A DNA stretch of 64,000 nucleotides, from assembly GCF_034314045.1 (NCBI RefSeq), contig NZ_JAVIWL010000001.1:2418001-2482000 (forward strand). The letters are read 5' to 3'. Both the position numbers and the translations under genes were made by a program. This document shows positions 1 through 7,985 of this stretch, one piece after another; the stretch's first letter is position 1, and each line of letters begins with the position of its first letter. This DNA is from Glaciimonas sp. CA11.2. GTDB lineage: Bacteria; Pseudomonadota; Gammaproteobacteria; Burkholderiales; Burkholderiaceae_D. The notes under the pieces were generated by a model, which saw only the letters and a list, made by a program, of their open reading frames with translations, was not told the origin of the DNA and made no database searches.

Positions 1-106
1 TCATTTCACACCGGATAACCATTTTGCGTTCGAAGGCGCCGCCTGGTATTGGCACTTTGTAGACGTTGTGTGGCTCGGTTTGTATGTTGTCGTGTATTGG
101 CTGTAA
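1..106 (+). CDS. ctaE: Cytochrome c oxidase subunit III, C-terminal end (partial)
   Basis: Only the last 34 codons are inside the window, read from base 2 to the TAA at 104-106. The peptide has the conserved subunit III ending, with [14 protein letters not shown] followed by a hydrophobic helix ending VVVYWL. This is an integral membrane subunit of the aa3-type oxidase in the inner membrane. The neighbours that follow are oxidase assembly genes (SURF1, heme A and O synthases, SCO), which agrees with the call. A strong terminator lies 30 bases downstream, so this operon probably ends here. Confidence 0.93.
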   Translation, partial: HFTPDNHFAFEGAAWYWHFVDVVWLGLYVVVYWL

Positions 107-135
107 GTTACTTACAAACAACCGTAGACATAAAG

Positions 136-163
136 AAAGGCCGCACTTCGGTGCGGCTTTTTT
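136..163 (+). terminator. Rho-independent terminator after ctaE
   Basis: A perfect 7-bp GC-rich stem GCCGCAC/GTGCGGC with a TTCG tetraloop (arms 140-146 and 151-157) is followed by six T. This is a textbook intrinsic terminator for the oxidase subunit operon. Confidence 0.93.
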
Positions 164-352
164 ACTGCCAGAAATTAAGTGGTAAATAGGTTAACTGTGT
201 GCTTTGAAAACATCTGAATCGCTATGGTAGCTTCAGCATCCCGAGTCAGGCTGCTCCATCTACATGCTCGGCCCGGATACTGGATTGACGCACATGCATC
301 ATGGGCCAGTCGCACAAGTCAGCGCTACGCCGGATGGGCGTCCTGTCAGGCT

Positions 353-553
353 CTAGCGGATGCCAGTTGGCTGGATATAACCAAGTTTGTAGGCTACCAA
401 TATCAGAATGAACAGGGTCACCGAGAAGCCTACGCGAAGCGCTAAAGCTTGTACGGTACGATTGCTTTTTCCTTTGTCACGCATCAGAAAAATGAGCGCG
501 GACGCCAGACTAGCGATGATCAGAATGAAAGCGATGGCAACAATGATTTTCAT
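353..553 (-). CDS. Twin-transmembrane protein, DUF2909 type
   Basis: A 66-residue protein with two hydrophobic helices (about residues 3-24 and 42-60) separated by a short basic loop (MRDKGKSNR). Small proteins of this shape are commonly found beside the cytochrome oxidase genes of beta- and gammaproteobacteria, where they are listed as DUF2909 or twin transmembrane protein; that label is from memory. The function is unknown, but the position between ctaE and surf1 suggests a role near oxidase assembly. It runs opposite to its neighbours. Confidence 0.75.
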   Translation of the reverse strand: MKIIVAIAFILIIASLASALIFLMRDKGKSNRTVQALALRVGFSVTLFILILVAYKLGYIQPTGIR

Positions 554-592
554 GGAATGGCTTAAGGAATCAATAACTAAGGCGATATTGTA

Positions 593-1351
593 ATGCGATT
601 CAGTTTCAAATTCAGATTCCGTTTTAGGTTGATCCCGTTTGTGGCCACCGTGTTGCTGGTCGCGTTGGGTGTTTCGCTAGCGCAATGGCAGACGCGACGG
701 GGTGATCAAAAACAAGCGATTGAAAATGCCATTAAACAGCGCGGCGCTGAGGCCCCGATTCGTCTTAGGGCTGCGAATGAGAGCGCTGATCAGCTAGAAT
801 ACCGGCGCGTGACCGTCCGGGGTGAGTTTGCGCAGGAGTGGCCGATCTACCTGGATAATCGCAGTTATAAAGGTAAGCCCGGATTTTATGTGCTGATGCC
901 TCTTAAAATCGAGAACTCAAAGGTACATGTTTTGGTCCAACGTGGTTGGTTACCACTCAATCCACAAAATCGGGCGATTCTATTACCGTACCCAACCCCA
1001 AGCGGTGTAGTCGAAGTGGGGGGTGTGGTGCGCAGTCGTGTTGGTCGGGTGTTGCAACTGGGTCAGCCGGCCACACTTAAGCCGGGCGCTATTGTACAAA
1101 ATCTTGATATCGCTGCCTTGGCAACGGTAAGTAAATTTCAGTTGCAACCGCTTTTGATTGAACAGACAGGCAATAACCAAGATGGTCTTATTCGCGACTG
1201 GACCAGTCCATCGCTAGGTATTCAGATGCATCGCGGTTATGAATTCCAATGGTACGCGCTGGCCGTCATGGCCTTCCTCTTTTTTGTTGTAACAGGATGT
1301 AGACAGGGAATCAAAGATGCAAAAAGCTCCTCTGACCGTGAACATGAATAA
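593..1351 (+). CDS. SURF1 family cytochrome oxidase assembly protein
   Basis: 252 residues with the SURF1 plan: an N-terminal membrane helix (about 13-30, LIPFVATVLLVALGVSLAQW), a large periplasmic domain with YRRVTVRGEF and the YLDNRSYKGKPGFYVLMPL motif, the VQRGWLPLNP motif, and a C-terminal helix (about 220-240) preceded by HRGYEFQWYALA. SURF1 proteins help insert heme a into oxidase subunit I. The 3' end overlaps the next gene by 35 bases, implying translational coupling in a surf1-(SCO-like)-ctaA-ctaB-sco operon. The N-terminus has an unusual run of alternating Arg/Phe. Confidence 0.92.
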   Translation: MRFSFKFRFRFRLIPFVATVLLVALGVSLAQWQTRRGDQKQAIENAIKQRGAEAPIRLRAANESADQLEYRRVTVRGEFAQEWPIYLDNRSYKGKPGFYVLMPLKIENSKVHVLVQRGWLPLNPQNRAILLPYPTPSGVVEVGGVVRSRVGRVLQLGQPATLKPGAIVQNLDIAALATVSKFQLQPLLIEQTGNNQDGLIRDWTSPSLGIQMHRGYEFQWYALAVMAFLFFVVTGCRQGIKDAKSSSDREHE

Positions 1352-1979
1352 TCAGCCCGCAGAAAACCCGGTAAAACAGCCTTTGGCGCTTGATGGCAAA
1401 AAGGTGAAGCGGAATGGCCGCCTGAAAATGCTCCTCATAGTCGCTGTTTGTGCCGCGCCAATGATTGCTTCTTATTTCACCTACTATGTCATCAAGCCAG
1501 AGTCGCGTACCAACTATGGCGATCTGCTTGATCCGTCCCAATATGCAATTCCTGAGCTAGGGATTACGGAGCTCGATGGTACGCCAACAACGCTGGGTGC
1601 TTTTAAAGGCAAGTGGGTGATGCTGCAAATCGGCAGTGGTGATTGCCAGAAGAAATGTAAAGATACGTTGTTCGAACTGCGCCAGCTAAGATTGATGCAA
1701 GGCAAGGAGCGCGAGCGGATTGAGCGGGTGTTGTTGATTACCGATGACAAACCGTTGGATATGCCAGGCTTGCAACCTTTTGAAGGGACCCGGTTGTTGC
1801 GGGTTAAGCCGGATTTGTTAAAAGCCTGGTTGCCAACCGATGCAGGAACGACCGCGAGCGATCATATTTATCTGATCGATCCGCGCAGTAACCTGATGAT
1901 GCGCTTTCCCAAGGACTCGGACCCTTATAAAGTGAAGGCCGATCTTTCTAAACTCCTGCGGGCTTCCGCGATCGGCTAA
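1317..1979 (+). CDS. Membrane-anchored SCO/thioredoxin-like oxidase assembly protein
   Basis: 220 residues: a cytoplasmic tail, one membrane helix (about 38-57) and a periplasmic thioredoxin-like domain resembling SCO proteins (LDGTPTTLGAFKGKWVML, then a Cys110-x3-Cys114 pair, DCQKKCKDTLFELR, and a late SDHIYLIDPRSNLMMRFP segment). SCO proteins use a CxxxC pair and a histidine to carry copper to subunit II. This one keeps the cysteine pair, but the context is diverged. The ATG at 1317 has a good AGGGAA ribosome site 6 bases upstream and lies inside surf1; ATG 1344 is an alternative. The stop overlaps the ctaA start (TAATG). Confidence 0.85.
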   Translation: MQKAPLTVNMNNQPAENPVKQPLALDGKKVKRNGRLKMLLIVAVCAAPMIASYFTYYVIKPESRTNYGDLLDPSQYAIPELGITELDGTPTTLGAFKGKWVMLQIGSGDCQKKCKDTLFELRQLRLMQGKERERIERVLLITDDKPLDMPGLQPFEGTRLLRVKPDLLKAWLPTDAGTTASDHIYLIDPRSNLMMRFPKDSDPYKVKADLSKLLRASAIG

Positions 1980-3250
1980 TGTCAAATTTACTTCAGCTCG
2001 GTGCAATGGGGATACTGGTGGCGTTGTTGGCGCTCAGTGTCGTTTGGGCCTCCAAAGACACTAACAAATACCGCAAGCTTGTGTGGGTCACCCTGTTTTT
2101 GACATTTGACCTCATCATGTTCGGGGCATTTACGCGTCTGACGGATTCAGGCCTTGGTTGCCCCGATTGGCCCGGTTGTTATGGCCACTCCAATCCATTG
2201 TTGGCGCATGCGCATATCAGTGCAGCGCAAGAGGCAATGCCAACTGGTCCGGTGACGCTGATTAAGGCGTGGATTGAGATGACGCATCGGTACTTCGCGA
2301 TGGGTGTGGGTGTCTTGATCATTGGATTAATGGCAGTGGCATGGATGCGTTGGCTGAAGCCAGTCGCAATCACAGCGTCCAGTGCATCCGATACGACGCT
2401 TAAACCTGCGCAAGGTGTAGCACCTAAAATCGTCCTTAAGATAGCATCCAATTCGGGCTCTGATACTGCTCAAGGCCGTGTTAAGTTACCTTCGGCGCAA
2501 CGCGACCCCAAGTTTTCCCCTTGGTTTCCGACATTGTTATTTTTTGCAGTATGTTTGCAAGGCGCGTTCGGTGCCTGGACTGTGACGATGAAGTTGCAGC
2601 CGATTATTGTCACGACACATTTGTTGCTGGGCTTAACCTTATTAGCATTGCTAACGTGGCTGGCCGCACGACAAAATGATCACCGACCGGTTTCAGCGGC
2701 GGGACGTCAACTAGCCGTTCCGGCGTTGATTGGGATGCTGTTGTTGATTATGCAGATCGCGTTGGGTGGCTGGGTAAGTACTAACTACGCGGCATTGGCG
2801 TGTAATGATTTTCCACTTTGCCATGGGATGGTGATCCCGGACATGGACTTCGAGCATGGATTTACACTCTGGCGGCATTTAGGTAAAACCGCTGATGGTG
2901 AGTACTTGCCATTTCAGGCGTTGACCGCAATTCATTGGACGCATCGAATGTTTGCTTTCGTCGTGATCGCCTTTGTTGGTTGGCTTGCTTGCAAAGCGCG
3001 ACGAGTCGACGGACTGCGCAAGACGGGTAATTGGCTGCTGATTATTATTGGAGTGCAACTACTGACAGGGCTGGCGACAATCTACTTTAATTGGCCGCTC
3101 GCCATTGCTGTTGCGCACAACGGTGGTGCGGCACTGATTCTGGTATTGCTGGTCATGTTAAACTATAAGACGAGACTTCCCGCCGCAAAGCAGTTCGTAC
3201 CGGTGGTACAAGATAACCCAGCACAAGCTGACCGCATTACTTCAAATTAG
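1979..3250 (+). CDS. ctaA: Heme A synthase (COX15/CtaA family)
   Basis: 423-residue polytopic membrane protein oxidising the C8 methyl of heme O to give heme A. Visible hallmarks are [21 protein letters not shown] (about 49-69), [12 protein letters not shown] with a heme-ligand His near 103, the second half [21 protein letters not shown], and [12 protein letters not shown] with another His pair. The start codon overlaps the upstream stop (TAATG). It is longer than usual because of a polar Ser/Ala/Lys-rich segment of about 50 residues (about 127-176) between helices. Confidence 0.95.
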   Translation: MSNLLQLGAMGILVALLALSVVWASKDTNKYRKLVWVTLFLTFDLIMFGAFTRLTDSGLGCPDWPGCYGHSNPLLAHAHISAAQEAMPTGPVTLIKAWIEMTHRYFAMGVGVLIIGLMAVAWMRWLKPVAITASSASDTTLKPAQGVAPKIVLKIASNSGSDTAQGRVKLPSAQRDPKFSPWFPTLLFFAVCLQGAFGAWTVTMKLQPIIVTTHLLLGLTLLALLTWLAARQNDHRPVSAAGRQLAVPALIGMLLLIMQIALGGWVSTNYAALACNDFPLCHGMVIPDMDFEHGFTLWRHLGKTADGEYLPFQALTAIHWTHRMFAFVVIAFVGWLACKARRVDGLRKTGNWLLIIIGVQLLTGLATIYFNWPLAIAVAHNGGAALILVLLVMLNYKTRLPAAKQFVPVVQDNPAQADRITSN

Positions 3251-3257
3251 TGACCGC

Positions 3258-4142
3258 ATGACGACCATAACCGCACCTCGAAATCGCGTGGCCCAATATT
3301 GGGCATTGACCAAGCCCCGCGTGACCCAATTGGCAGTTTTTTGTGCCGTTATTGGTATGTTTCTAGCAACTCCTACACTTCCGGATTGGCAGCGTGTGGT
3401 GGCTGCGACGATTGGTATCTGGCTTTTTGCAGGGGCTGCTTTTGCTGTGAACTGTCTGGTTGAGCGCGAAATTGACTCACGCATGGCGCGTACTGCGCGG
3501 CGACCAATGGCGATGGGTGAGATCACTGTTCCCCAGACGTTAATCTTTTCTGGTGTCATCGGTGGAATTGGTAGCTGGGTTTTGTATACTTTTGTTAACG
3601 GTTTAACAATGTGGCTGACTTTAGCGACGTTTATCGGTTATGCCGTGATTTATACGATCATCCTCAAACCTGCGACACCCCAAAATATCGTTATCGGCGG
3701 CTTATCCGGCGCAATGCCGCCTGCCTTGGGTTGGGCAGCCATTGCAAATGACGTGCCGATGCAAGCCTGGATTCTGGTTTTGATTATCTTCGTCTGGACA
3801 CCGCCGCATTTTTGGGCGTTGGCGATGTATCGCCGTGACGATTATGCTAAATCCGGATTGCCGATGTTGCCAATTACGCATGGATTGAAATTTACACAGT
3901 TTCATATCTGGCTTTACACCATCGCATTGGTTGCCACCACGATGCTGCCGTTTGCCGTCGGTATGAGCGGGTTGATTTATCTGGTGAGTGCAGCCATTCT
4001 GGGTGCTATTTTTCTATGGTACGCGTGGCAGATTTACAAACATTACACGGACTTGATTGCGCGCAAAACTTTTGCGTTTTCGATCATTTATTTGTCGCTG
4101 CTGTTTGCTGCTCTATTGGTTGACCATTACCTGAAATTTTGA
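3258..4142 (+). CDS. ctaB: Protoheme IX farnesyltransferase (heme O synthase)
   Basis: 294-residue UbiA-family prenyltransferase of the inner membrane that adds a farnesyl group to heme B; CtaA acts on the product. Key motifs are the first aspartate-rich loop [20 protein letters not shown] (about 73-92) and [26 protein letters not shown] (about 175-200). It starts 7 bases after the ctaA stop, so the two heme genes are co-transcribed. The length is normal for the family. Confidence 0.96.
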   Translation: MTTITAPRNRVAQYWALTKPRVTQLAVFCAVIGMFLATPTLPDWQRVVAATIGIWLFAGAAFAVNCLVEREIDSRMARTARRPMAMGEITVPQTLIFSGVIGGIGSWVLYTFVNGLTMWLTLATFIGYAVIYTIILKPATPQNIVIGGLSGAMPPALGWAAIANDVPMQAWILVLIIFVWTPPHFWALAMYRRDDYAKSGLPMLPITHGLKFTQFHIWLYTIALVATTMLPFAVGMSGLIYLVSAAILGAIFLWYAWQIYKHYTDLIARKTFAFSIIYLSLLFAALLVDHYLKF

Positions 4143-4174
4143 GATGCACGGTGCGTCCGTTATTGAAAGTCTGA

Positions 4175-4855
4175 ATGAAACGTTTCTTCTCAGTTTTAAG
4201 ACCAATTGCCGCTTCTTGCATTGTTATTGCTATGGGCTTATCTGTGGCAGCATGCGGTGATAAGCCAGCAACCACTGGTAGTGCTGGCAGTGCTGGTATT
4301 TCTGGCGGCGGTAGTCAGGAAATGACATTGTCTCCACAAAACAGCAAATTCATTAACACGGATGTAACCGGCCTTGGTTATGCGCGCGATTTCGCTCTGA
4401 CTGACCATAACGGAAAGCCACGCACGCTAGCTGACTTTAAGGGCAAAGTGGTCGTTGTTTTTTTTGGTTATACCCAATGTCCTGACGTCTGTCCTACGAC
4501 GATGGCCGAGTTGTCGAGCGTGATGAAGGAGTTAGGGCCGCTGGCTGATAAAGTGCAAGTGTTGTTCGTGACGGTTGATCCTGAGCGCGATACGCAGGCG
4601 CTGCTAGCCCAATATGTTCCCGCTTTCGATCCACGCTTTCTCGGGCTGTATGGTGATTTGGCGGCGACTGAAAAAGTCGCTAAGGAATTCCGCGTTTTTT
4701 ACCAAAAAGTACCAGGCAAGACGTCGGGTAGTTACACGATGGACCATACGGCGGGTAGTTACGTCTTTGACCCGGAAGGTCACATCCGCTTGTTTGTACG
4801 CAATGGCCAGGGACCAGATCCGATTGCGCATGATTTAAAAATGCTGCTGTCTTAA
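4175..4855 (+). CDS. SCO1/SenC family copper chaperone lipoprotein
   Basis: 226 residues. The signal peptide ends in a lipobox (VAAC, Cys27), so the protein should be lipid-anchored on the periplasmic side. A Gly/Ser-rich linker precedes the SCO domain, which has GYTQCPDVCPTTMAEL (Cys102, Cys106) and a later MDHTAGSYVFDPEG with the third copper ligand His. It delivers copper to the CuA centre of oxidase subunit II. It is the last gene of the operon, followed by a strong terminator about 90 bases downstream. It is a clearer SCO protein than the upstream 1317-1979 product. Confidence 0.95.
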   Translation: MKRFFSVLRPIAASCIVIAMGLSVAACGDKPATTGSAGSAGISGGGSQEMTLSPQNSKFINTDVTGLGYARDFALTDHNGKPRTLADFKGKVVVVFFGYTQCPDVCPTTMAELSSVMKELGPLADKVQVLFVTVDPERDTQALLAQYVPAFDPRFLGLYGDLAATEKVAKEFRVFYQKVPGKTSGSYTMDHTAGSYVFDPEGHIRLFVRNGQGPDPIAHDLKMLLS

Positions 4856-4941
4856 TATTATTATTCTATAAATGTTAAGGGTGTAGGAATAAATATCCGA
4901 ACTGGTATTTTGGTGATGCGTTTTAAATCATTGCTATAAAC

Positions 4942-4973
4942 AAAAAGCGCCAGTCGGCGCTTTTTGTTTTTTT
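4942..4973 (+). terminator. Bidirectional terminator between sco and rpoH
   Basis: A perfect 10-bp stem AAAAAGCGCC/GGCGCTTTTT with an AGTC loop (4942-4951 and 4956-4965) is followed by GTTTTTTT on the plus strand and preceded by A-runs that give U-runs on the minus strand. It can end both the cox assembly operon and the convergent rpoH transcript. Confidence 0.92.
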
Positions 4974-5020
4974 AGTGATTTAGTTAATTCAATTCAACTC
5001 AATCTTATTAATAAAATAAA

Positions 5021-5920
5021 TTAAGAATAAGCCACTAAAGAACTTTTCATTTTCTTGAGTGCCACTGCTTCAATTTGACGAATGCGCTCGGCGGAAACAC
5101 CGAATTCTTTTGCCAGTTCATGCAAGGTGGCACCAGAACCATCGTCATTCGCTAACCAGCGCGACTCCACAATGCGGCGTGAACGGTCATCCAATTTGCC
5201 TAAAGCAGACTCGAGACCCTCTGATTGCATACGGTCGTATTGTTGGGCTTCCAGCACTTTGGTCGGCTCTTGCATATCGGATGACAAATAGGCGATAGGT
5301 GCAAATTTATCATCGTCGTCATCGGTTGGCGCTTCCAAAGCGATGTCACGACCGGTTAGTCGGGTTTCCATCTCAATGACTTCTTCGCGTTTTACGTTAA
5401 GCGTTTTTGCCAAGTCGTCAACTTGCGTCGGTGTCATCGCGTCGAGACCGATTTTATGGCTACGCAGATTGAAAAAGAGCTTTCGTTGTGCTTTGGTTGT
5501 GGCAACCTTAACCAGCCGCCAGTTTTTCAAGATGTATTCATGCATCTCGGCCTTGATCCAGTGCATCGCGTAGGACACCAGACGCACACCTTGATCAGGA
5601 TCAAAACGCTTGACGGCTTTCATCAATCCGATGTTGCCTTCCTGGATCAGATCGGCGTGCGGTAAGCCATATCCCAAATATCCACGTGCAATAGAAACAA
5701 CTAAACGAAGATGAGACAGTACGAGCTTTTGCGCGGCAGCCAGATCGTTATTTTCACGTAATTTTTGAGCCAGCGAAATTTCTTCGTCGTGAGTCAACAT
5801 AGGCAGGCGGTTAACAGCCGAAATATAGGCGTCGATATTGCCTAAAGTGCCCGAAAATCCAAGCGCTAAGGCGCCCGATTCGGCTGGGATTAACGCAGTC
5901 TGTACCGATGGATTTTTCAT
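5021..5920 (-). CDS. rpoH: RNA polymerase heat-shock sigma factor sigma-32
   Basis: 299-residue sigma-70-family factor. Region 2 includes LIQEGNIGLMKAVKRFDPDQG and RLVSYAMHWIKAEMHEYI. The diagnostic RpoH box QRKLFFNLR is present at about residues 145-153. Region 4 ends with HELAKEFGVSAERIRQIEAVALKKMK. It directs transcription of chaperones and proteases on heat stress. A good GGAGAAAC ribosome site precedes the ATG. Upstream lies a CIRCE operator, so HrcA is expected to repress this gene, linking the two heat-shock circuits. The gene is monocistronic, convergent with sco. Confidence 0.97.
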   Translation of the reverse strand: MKNPSVQTALIPAESGALALGFSGTLGNIDAYISAVNRLPMLTHDEEISLAQKLRENNDLAAAQKLVLSHLRLVVSIARGYLGYGLPHADLIQEGNIGLMKAVKRFDPDQGVRLVSYAMHWIKAEMHEYILKNWRLVKVATTKAQRKLFFNLRSHKIGLDAMTPTQVDDLAKTLNVKREEVIEMETRLTGRDIALEAPTDDDDDKFAPIAYLSSDMQEPTKVLEAQQYDRMQSEGLESALGKLDDRSRRIVESRWLANDDGSGATLHELAKEFGVSAERIRQIEAVALKKMKSSLVAYS

Positions 5921-5987
5921 TGTTTCTCCTAGCTATCAGATGGAATTTTCTGCCAACAGGGTGTAAACCATACTGATTTGATCAGGT

Positions 5988-6017
5988 ATTCTAGCACTCC
6001 CACTTGTAGAGTGCTAA
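5988..6017 (-). promoter_or_regulatory. Candidate rpoH promoter overlapping CIRCE
   Basis: On the minus strand TAGAAT (5993-5988) resembles a -10 box and TTAGCA (6017-6012) a weak -35, with an 18-base spacer. Both hexamers lie within or at the edges of the CIRCE repeat, so a bound repressor would block polymerase. The promoter call is by eye only. Confidence 0.4.
5991..6017. promoter_or_regulatory. CIRCE operator (HrcA binding site) upstream of rpoH
   Basis: The plus strand reads CTAGCACTC (5991-5999), nine bases, then GAGTGCTAA (6009-6017). This is the CIRCE consensus TTAGCACTC-N9-GAGTGCTAA with one mismatch at the first base and exact 9-base spacing. The site ends 71 bases upstream of the rpoH start codon. 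CIRCE/HrcA control of rpoH has been described in betaproteobacteria by comparative genomics, so this is an expected but well-supported regulatory site. Confidence 0.92.
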
Positions 6018-6334
6018 TCGATTTTATTAAATGGTGAGGATAGTTACTCACTATCAATAAAAGTTAATGATTTATACTTTTGAGCATGTTGGAGTGGCTT
6101 CATAGGGGGGAAGTTCGTCGCAACGATACTAAATAGTGTGACAGTGTGTAACGTGATTTTTTACGTAATAGATTGCGGATTAGATTCAAAACGGTACCAA
6201 TAATCTTGGCGACGATGCCCCCGGTTTGGTGAAAGGCCTGGATAAGACCGCAAAGTGAGGGTGGTTGAGGATTAAGTCGACCGGGTAATGTCTGGAGAGT
6301 TTTCGATCGTGAGGGCTATTGGACGGATTGATAT
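6018..6334. other. Intergenic region upstream of rpoH
   Basis: About 320 bases between the CIRCE site and the 3' end of the next minus-strand gene. No open frame with a convincing start, no hairpin with a U-run and no repeat was seen. The left part is AT-rich and may carry further rpoH promoters. Confidence 0.5.
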
Positions 6335-6763
6335 TTAAGTGGCGATATCGTCAGTCAGGGTGAGCCATTCGTCGTACGGGGAAGTGGAGAGCAAAGCGCG
6401 AATTTTATCGATGTGCGTGGCGTCCGCGATACTGATATAAAGCCGAGCAGGACGATCACGGAGCAAGCGATTCAGCGTTACCCGTAATGTAAGCAGGCCA
6501 ATGCAACAAAGACAGCCAGGGGCGACACGTTTGATGTGAAGCGTGAAATGCGTTGGCTCCGGCGGTGATTTACCGTCTGGCAGGCCTTCGAGGATGACAC
6601 CGATGATTCCTGGCATTTGCTGTAATGATGTTGCCTCGGTTTTGATCGACAACCAGACGGCACTTTCTCGTCTGGTTGCGGACGGGCCGGTTACCAGTGT
6701 AAGAAACGGTGGCAAAATCGATGACAGGATCGGTGGCACAAGGCATTGCGACGGAAGAGACAA
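6335..6763 (-). CDS. CobW/COG0523-like mini-protein with a degenerate P-loop
   Basis: 142 residues or slightly shorter: the first codon is a TTG, and an in-frame GTG eight codons on is an alternative. The core resembles the central part of COG0523 metal-chaperone GTPases: a GCLCC metal-binding motif (about 82-86), then LTLRVTLNRLLRDRPARLYI, matching the segment after CxCC in CobW proteins. The expected Walker A is replaced by TGPSATRRES, lacking the GK[ST]. The length is less than half that of a normal CobW GTPase. It lies 6 bases after the NtrX-type gene and is probably co-transcribed with it. The function is unknown; loss of GTPase activity is an inference. Confidence 0.65.
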   Translation of the reverse strand: MSLPSQCLVPPILSSILPPFLTLVTGPSATRRESAVWLSIKTEATSLQQMPGIIGVILEGLPDGKSPPEPTHFTLHIKRVAPGCLCCIGLLTLRVTLNRLLRDRPARLYISIADATHIDKIRALLSTSPYDEWLTLTDDIAT

Positions 6764-6769
6764 ATCGCT

Positions 6770-7486
6770 TTATCCGCCTTTTTTCGTTAATTTTCCCGGA
6801 TCGACTCCCAATTGCTTGAGCTTTCGATACAAATGCGTGCGTTCAAGTCCAGTTTTTTCAGCCACGCGCGTCATGCTGCCACTTTCCCTAATTAAATGAT
6901 ACTCAAAGTAGGCGCGCTCGAATGCATCCCTTGCTTCACGCAATGGTAGACCAAACGAGGATGAAAACAGATTGTCTGACGTCAACATTGCCACGGGAAG
7001 TGGCGAGAGATGTGGCGTTTCCGCAGTCGACGCAGCACCAAAATTGTTGCCACTCACCAGATCAGGCATTTCATTGGAAATAACCGGTTGCGCAAACATG
7101 GTCGGCGCACGGGATGATTTAGGCCCTTGGGATAAGCCTTGTTGCACCGCTTTGAGCAGTTTCTGTAATGCAATTGGCTTTTCAAGAAAGTTTAAAGCGC
7201 CGATGCGCGTTGCTTCCACTGCAGTATCGATAGTGGCGTGACCCGACATCATGATGACTGGCATTGTCAGTAGCCCATCACGCTGCCATTCCTTAAGCAG
7301 GGTTACACCATCGGTGTCAGGCATCCAGATATCTAGCAGCACCAGATCAGGCACGCCATTTTGCCGAAATTCACGTGCTTGCTGCGCGTTTTCTGCGGTC
7401 GCGACAACATGCCCCTCATCTCCTAAAATTTCGGAGAGTAATTCTCGAATTCCCATTTCGTCATCAACGACCAGGATATTAGCCAT
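6770..7486 (-). CDS. NtrX-type response regulator lacking the AAA+ domain
   Basis: 238 residues. Residues 1-120 form a receiver domain (acidic pocket VVDDE at 6-10, phosphoacceptor Asp52 in LVLLDIWMP, MMSGHAT, LEKPI). After a variable linker comes a C-terminal Fis-type helix-turn-helix (about 180-235, REARDAFERAYFEYHL and MTRVAEKTGLERTHLYRKL). Classic NtrX has about 450 residues with a sigma-54-interacting AAA+ domain between these two; here it is absent, so direct sigma-54 activation is unlikely. It pairs with the NtrY-like kinase encoded upstream at 7986-10316 on the same strand, separated by 499 bases. Confidence 0.9.
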   Translation of the reverse strand: MANILVVDDEMGIRELLSEILGDEGHVVATAENAQQAREFRQNGVPDLVLLDIWMPDTDGVTLLKEWQRDGLLTMPVIMMSGHATIDTAVEATRIGALNFLEKPIALQKLLKAVQQGLSQGPKSSRAPTMFAQPVISNEMPDLVSGNNFGAASTAETPHLSPLPVAMLTSDNLFSSSFGLPLREARDAFERAYFEYHLIRESGSMTRVAEKTGLERTHLYRKLKQLGVDPGKLTKKGG

Positions 7487-7985
7487 GCGTTAGCTTTCCC
7501 ATTTTCTGTTGCATTCAATCATAATTTTTAAGCCGGACATTCCGGTCAAATTTATGCGATTGCAGCACTATTTCTGTGCTTGTGTTTAATTGTTAAAAAT
7601 TTGATTACACGCTTAAATTCTGACAAGGATCTTACTACGCAACCTTTAGGCTTGGTACGTGCGCCGCCCGACTTTTCTCATTTATCCCAGTTCAATTTGA
7701 TTTCGGTATTCCTTCGTCGCAGTCTCCATACAGTCAGCAGCAACAGGATTGCACGTACGAAATGCTTTTTCTGGGCAGACTGGATGAAACCGACTCTTTA
7801 GAAACCGAAGTATCTGCTAAGCATGCCCACGCTTTTCAGTATCGCGCGGCGCTTGGGATCGTCCAGTATATTTTCACTGCGGCCGACGTTGCAGCATATC
7901 GCAGCTTCTATATCCAAGCATACATCCTATAACGCCGATGTCCTACTTTATAGAAAATCTGCCAAATAATAGGAAAGAGCGGACA
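7487..7985. other. Spacer between kinase and regulator genes
   Basis: This 499-base gap separates the stop of the NtrY-like gene from the NtrX-type gene, which are normally adjacent. The plus strand has a frame open from 7624 to a TAA at 7930-7932 (102 codons). It has no good start near its beginning, only an internal ATG at 7762, and matches no family I recognise. The spacer may hold a separate promoter for the regulator or the remains of an inserted gene. Confidence 0.5.

Noticed and set aside
224..445. 73-codon plus-strand frame
   Set aside because: It overlaps the DUF2909 gene on the other strand, has no ribosome site and an Ala/Ser/Arg-rich chance composition.
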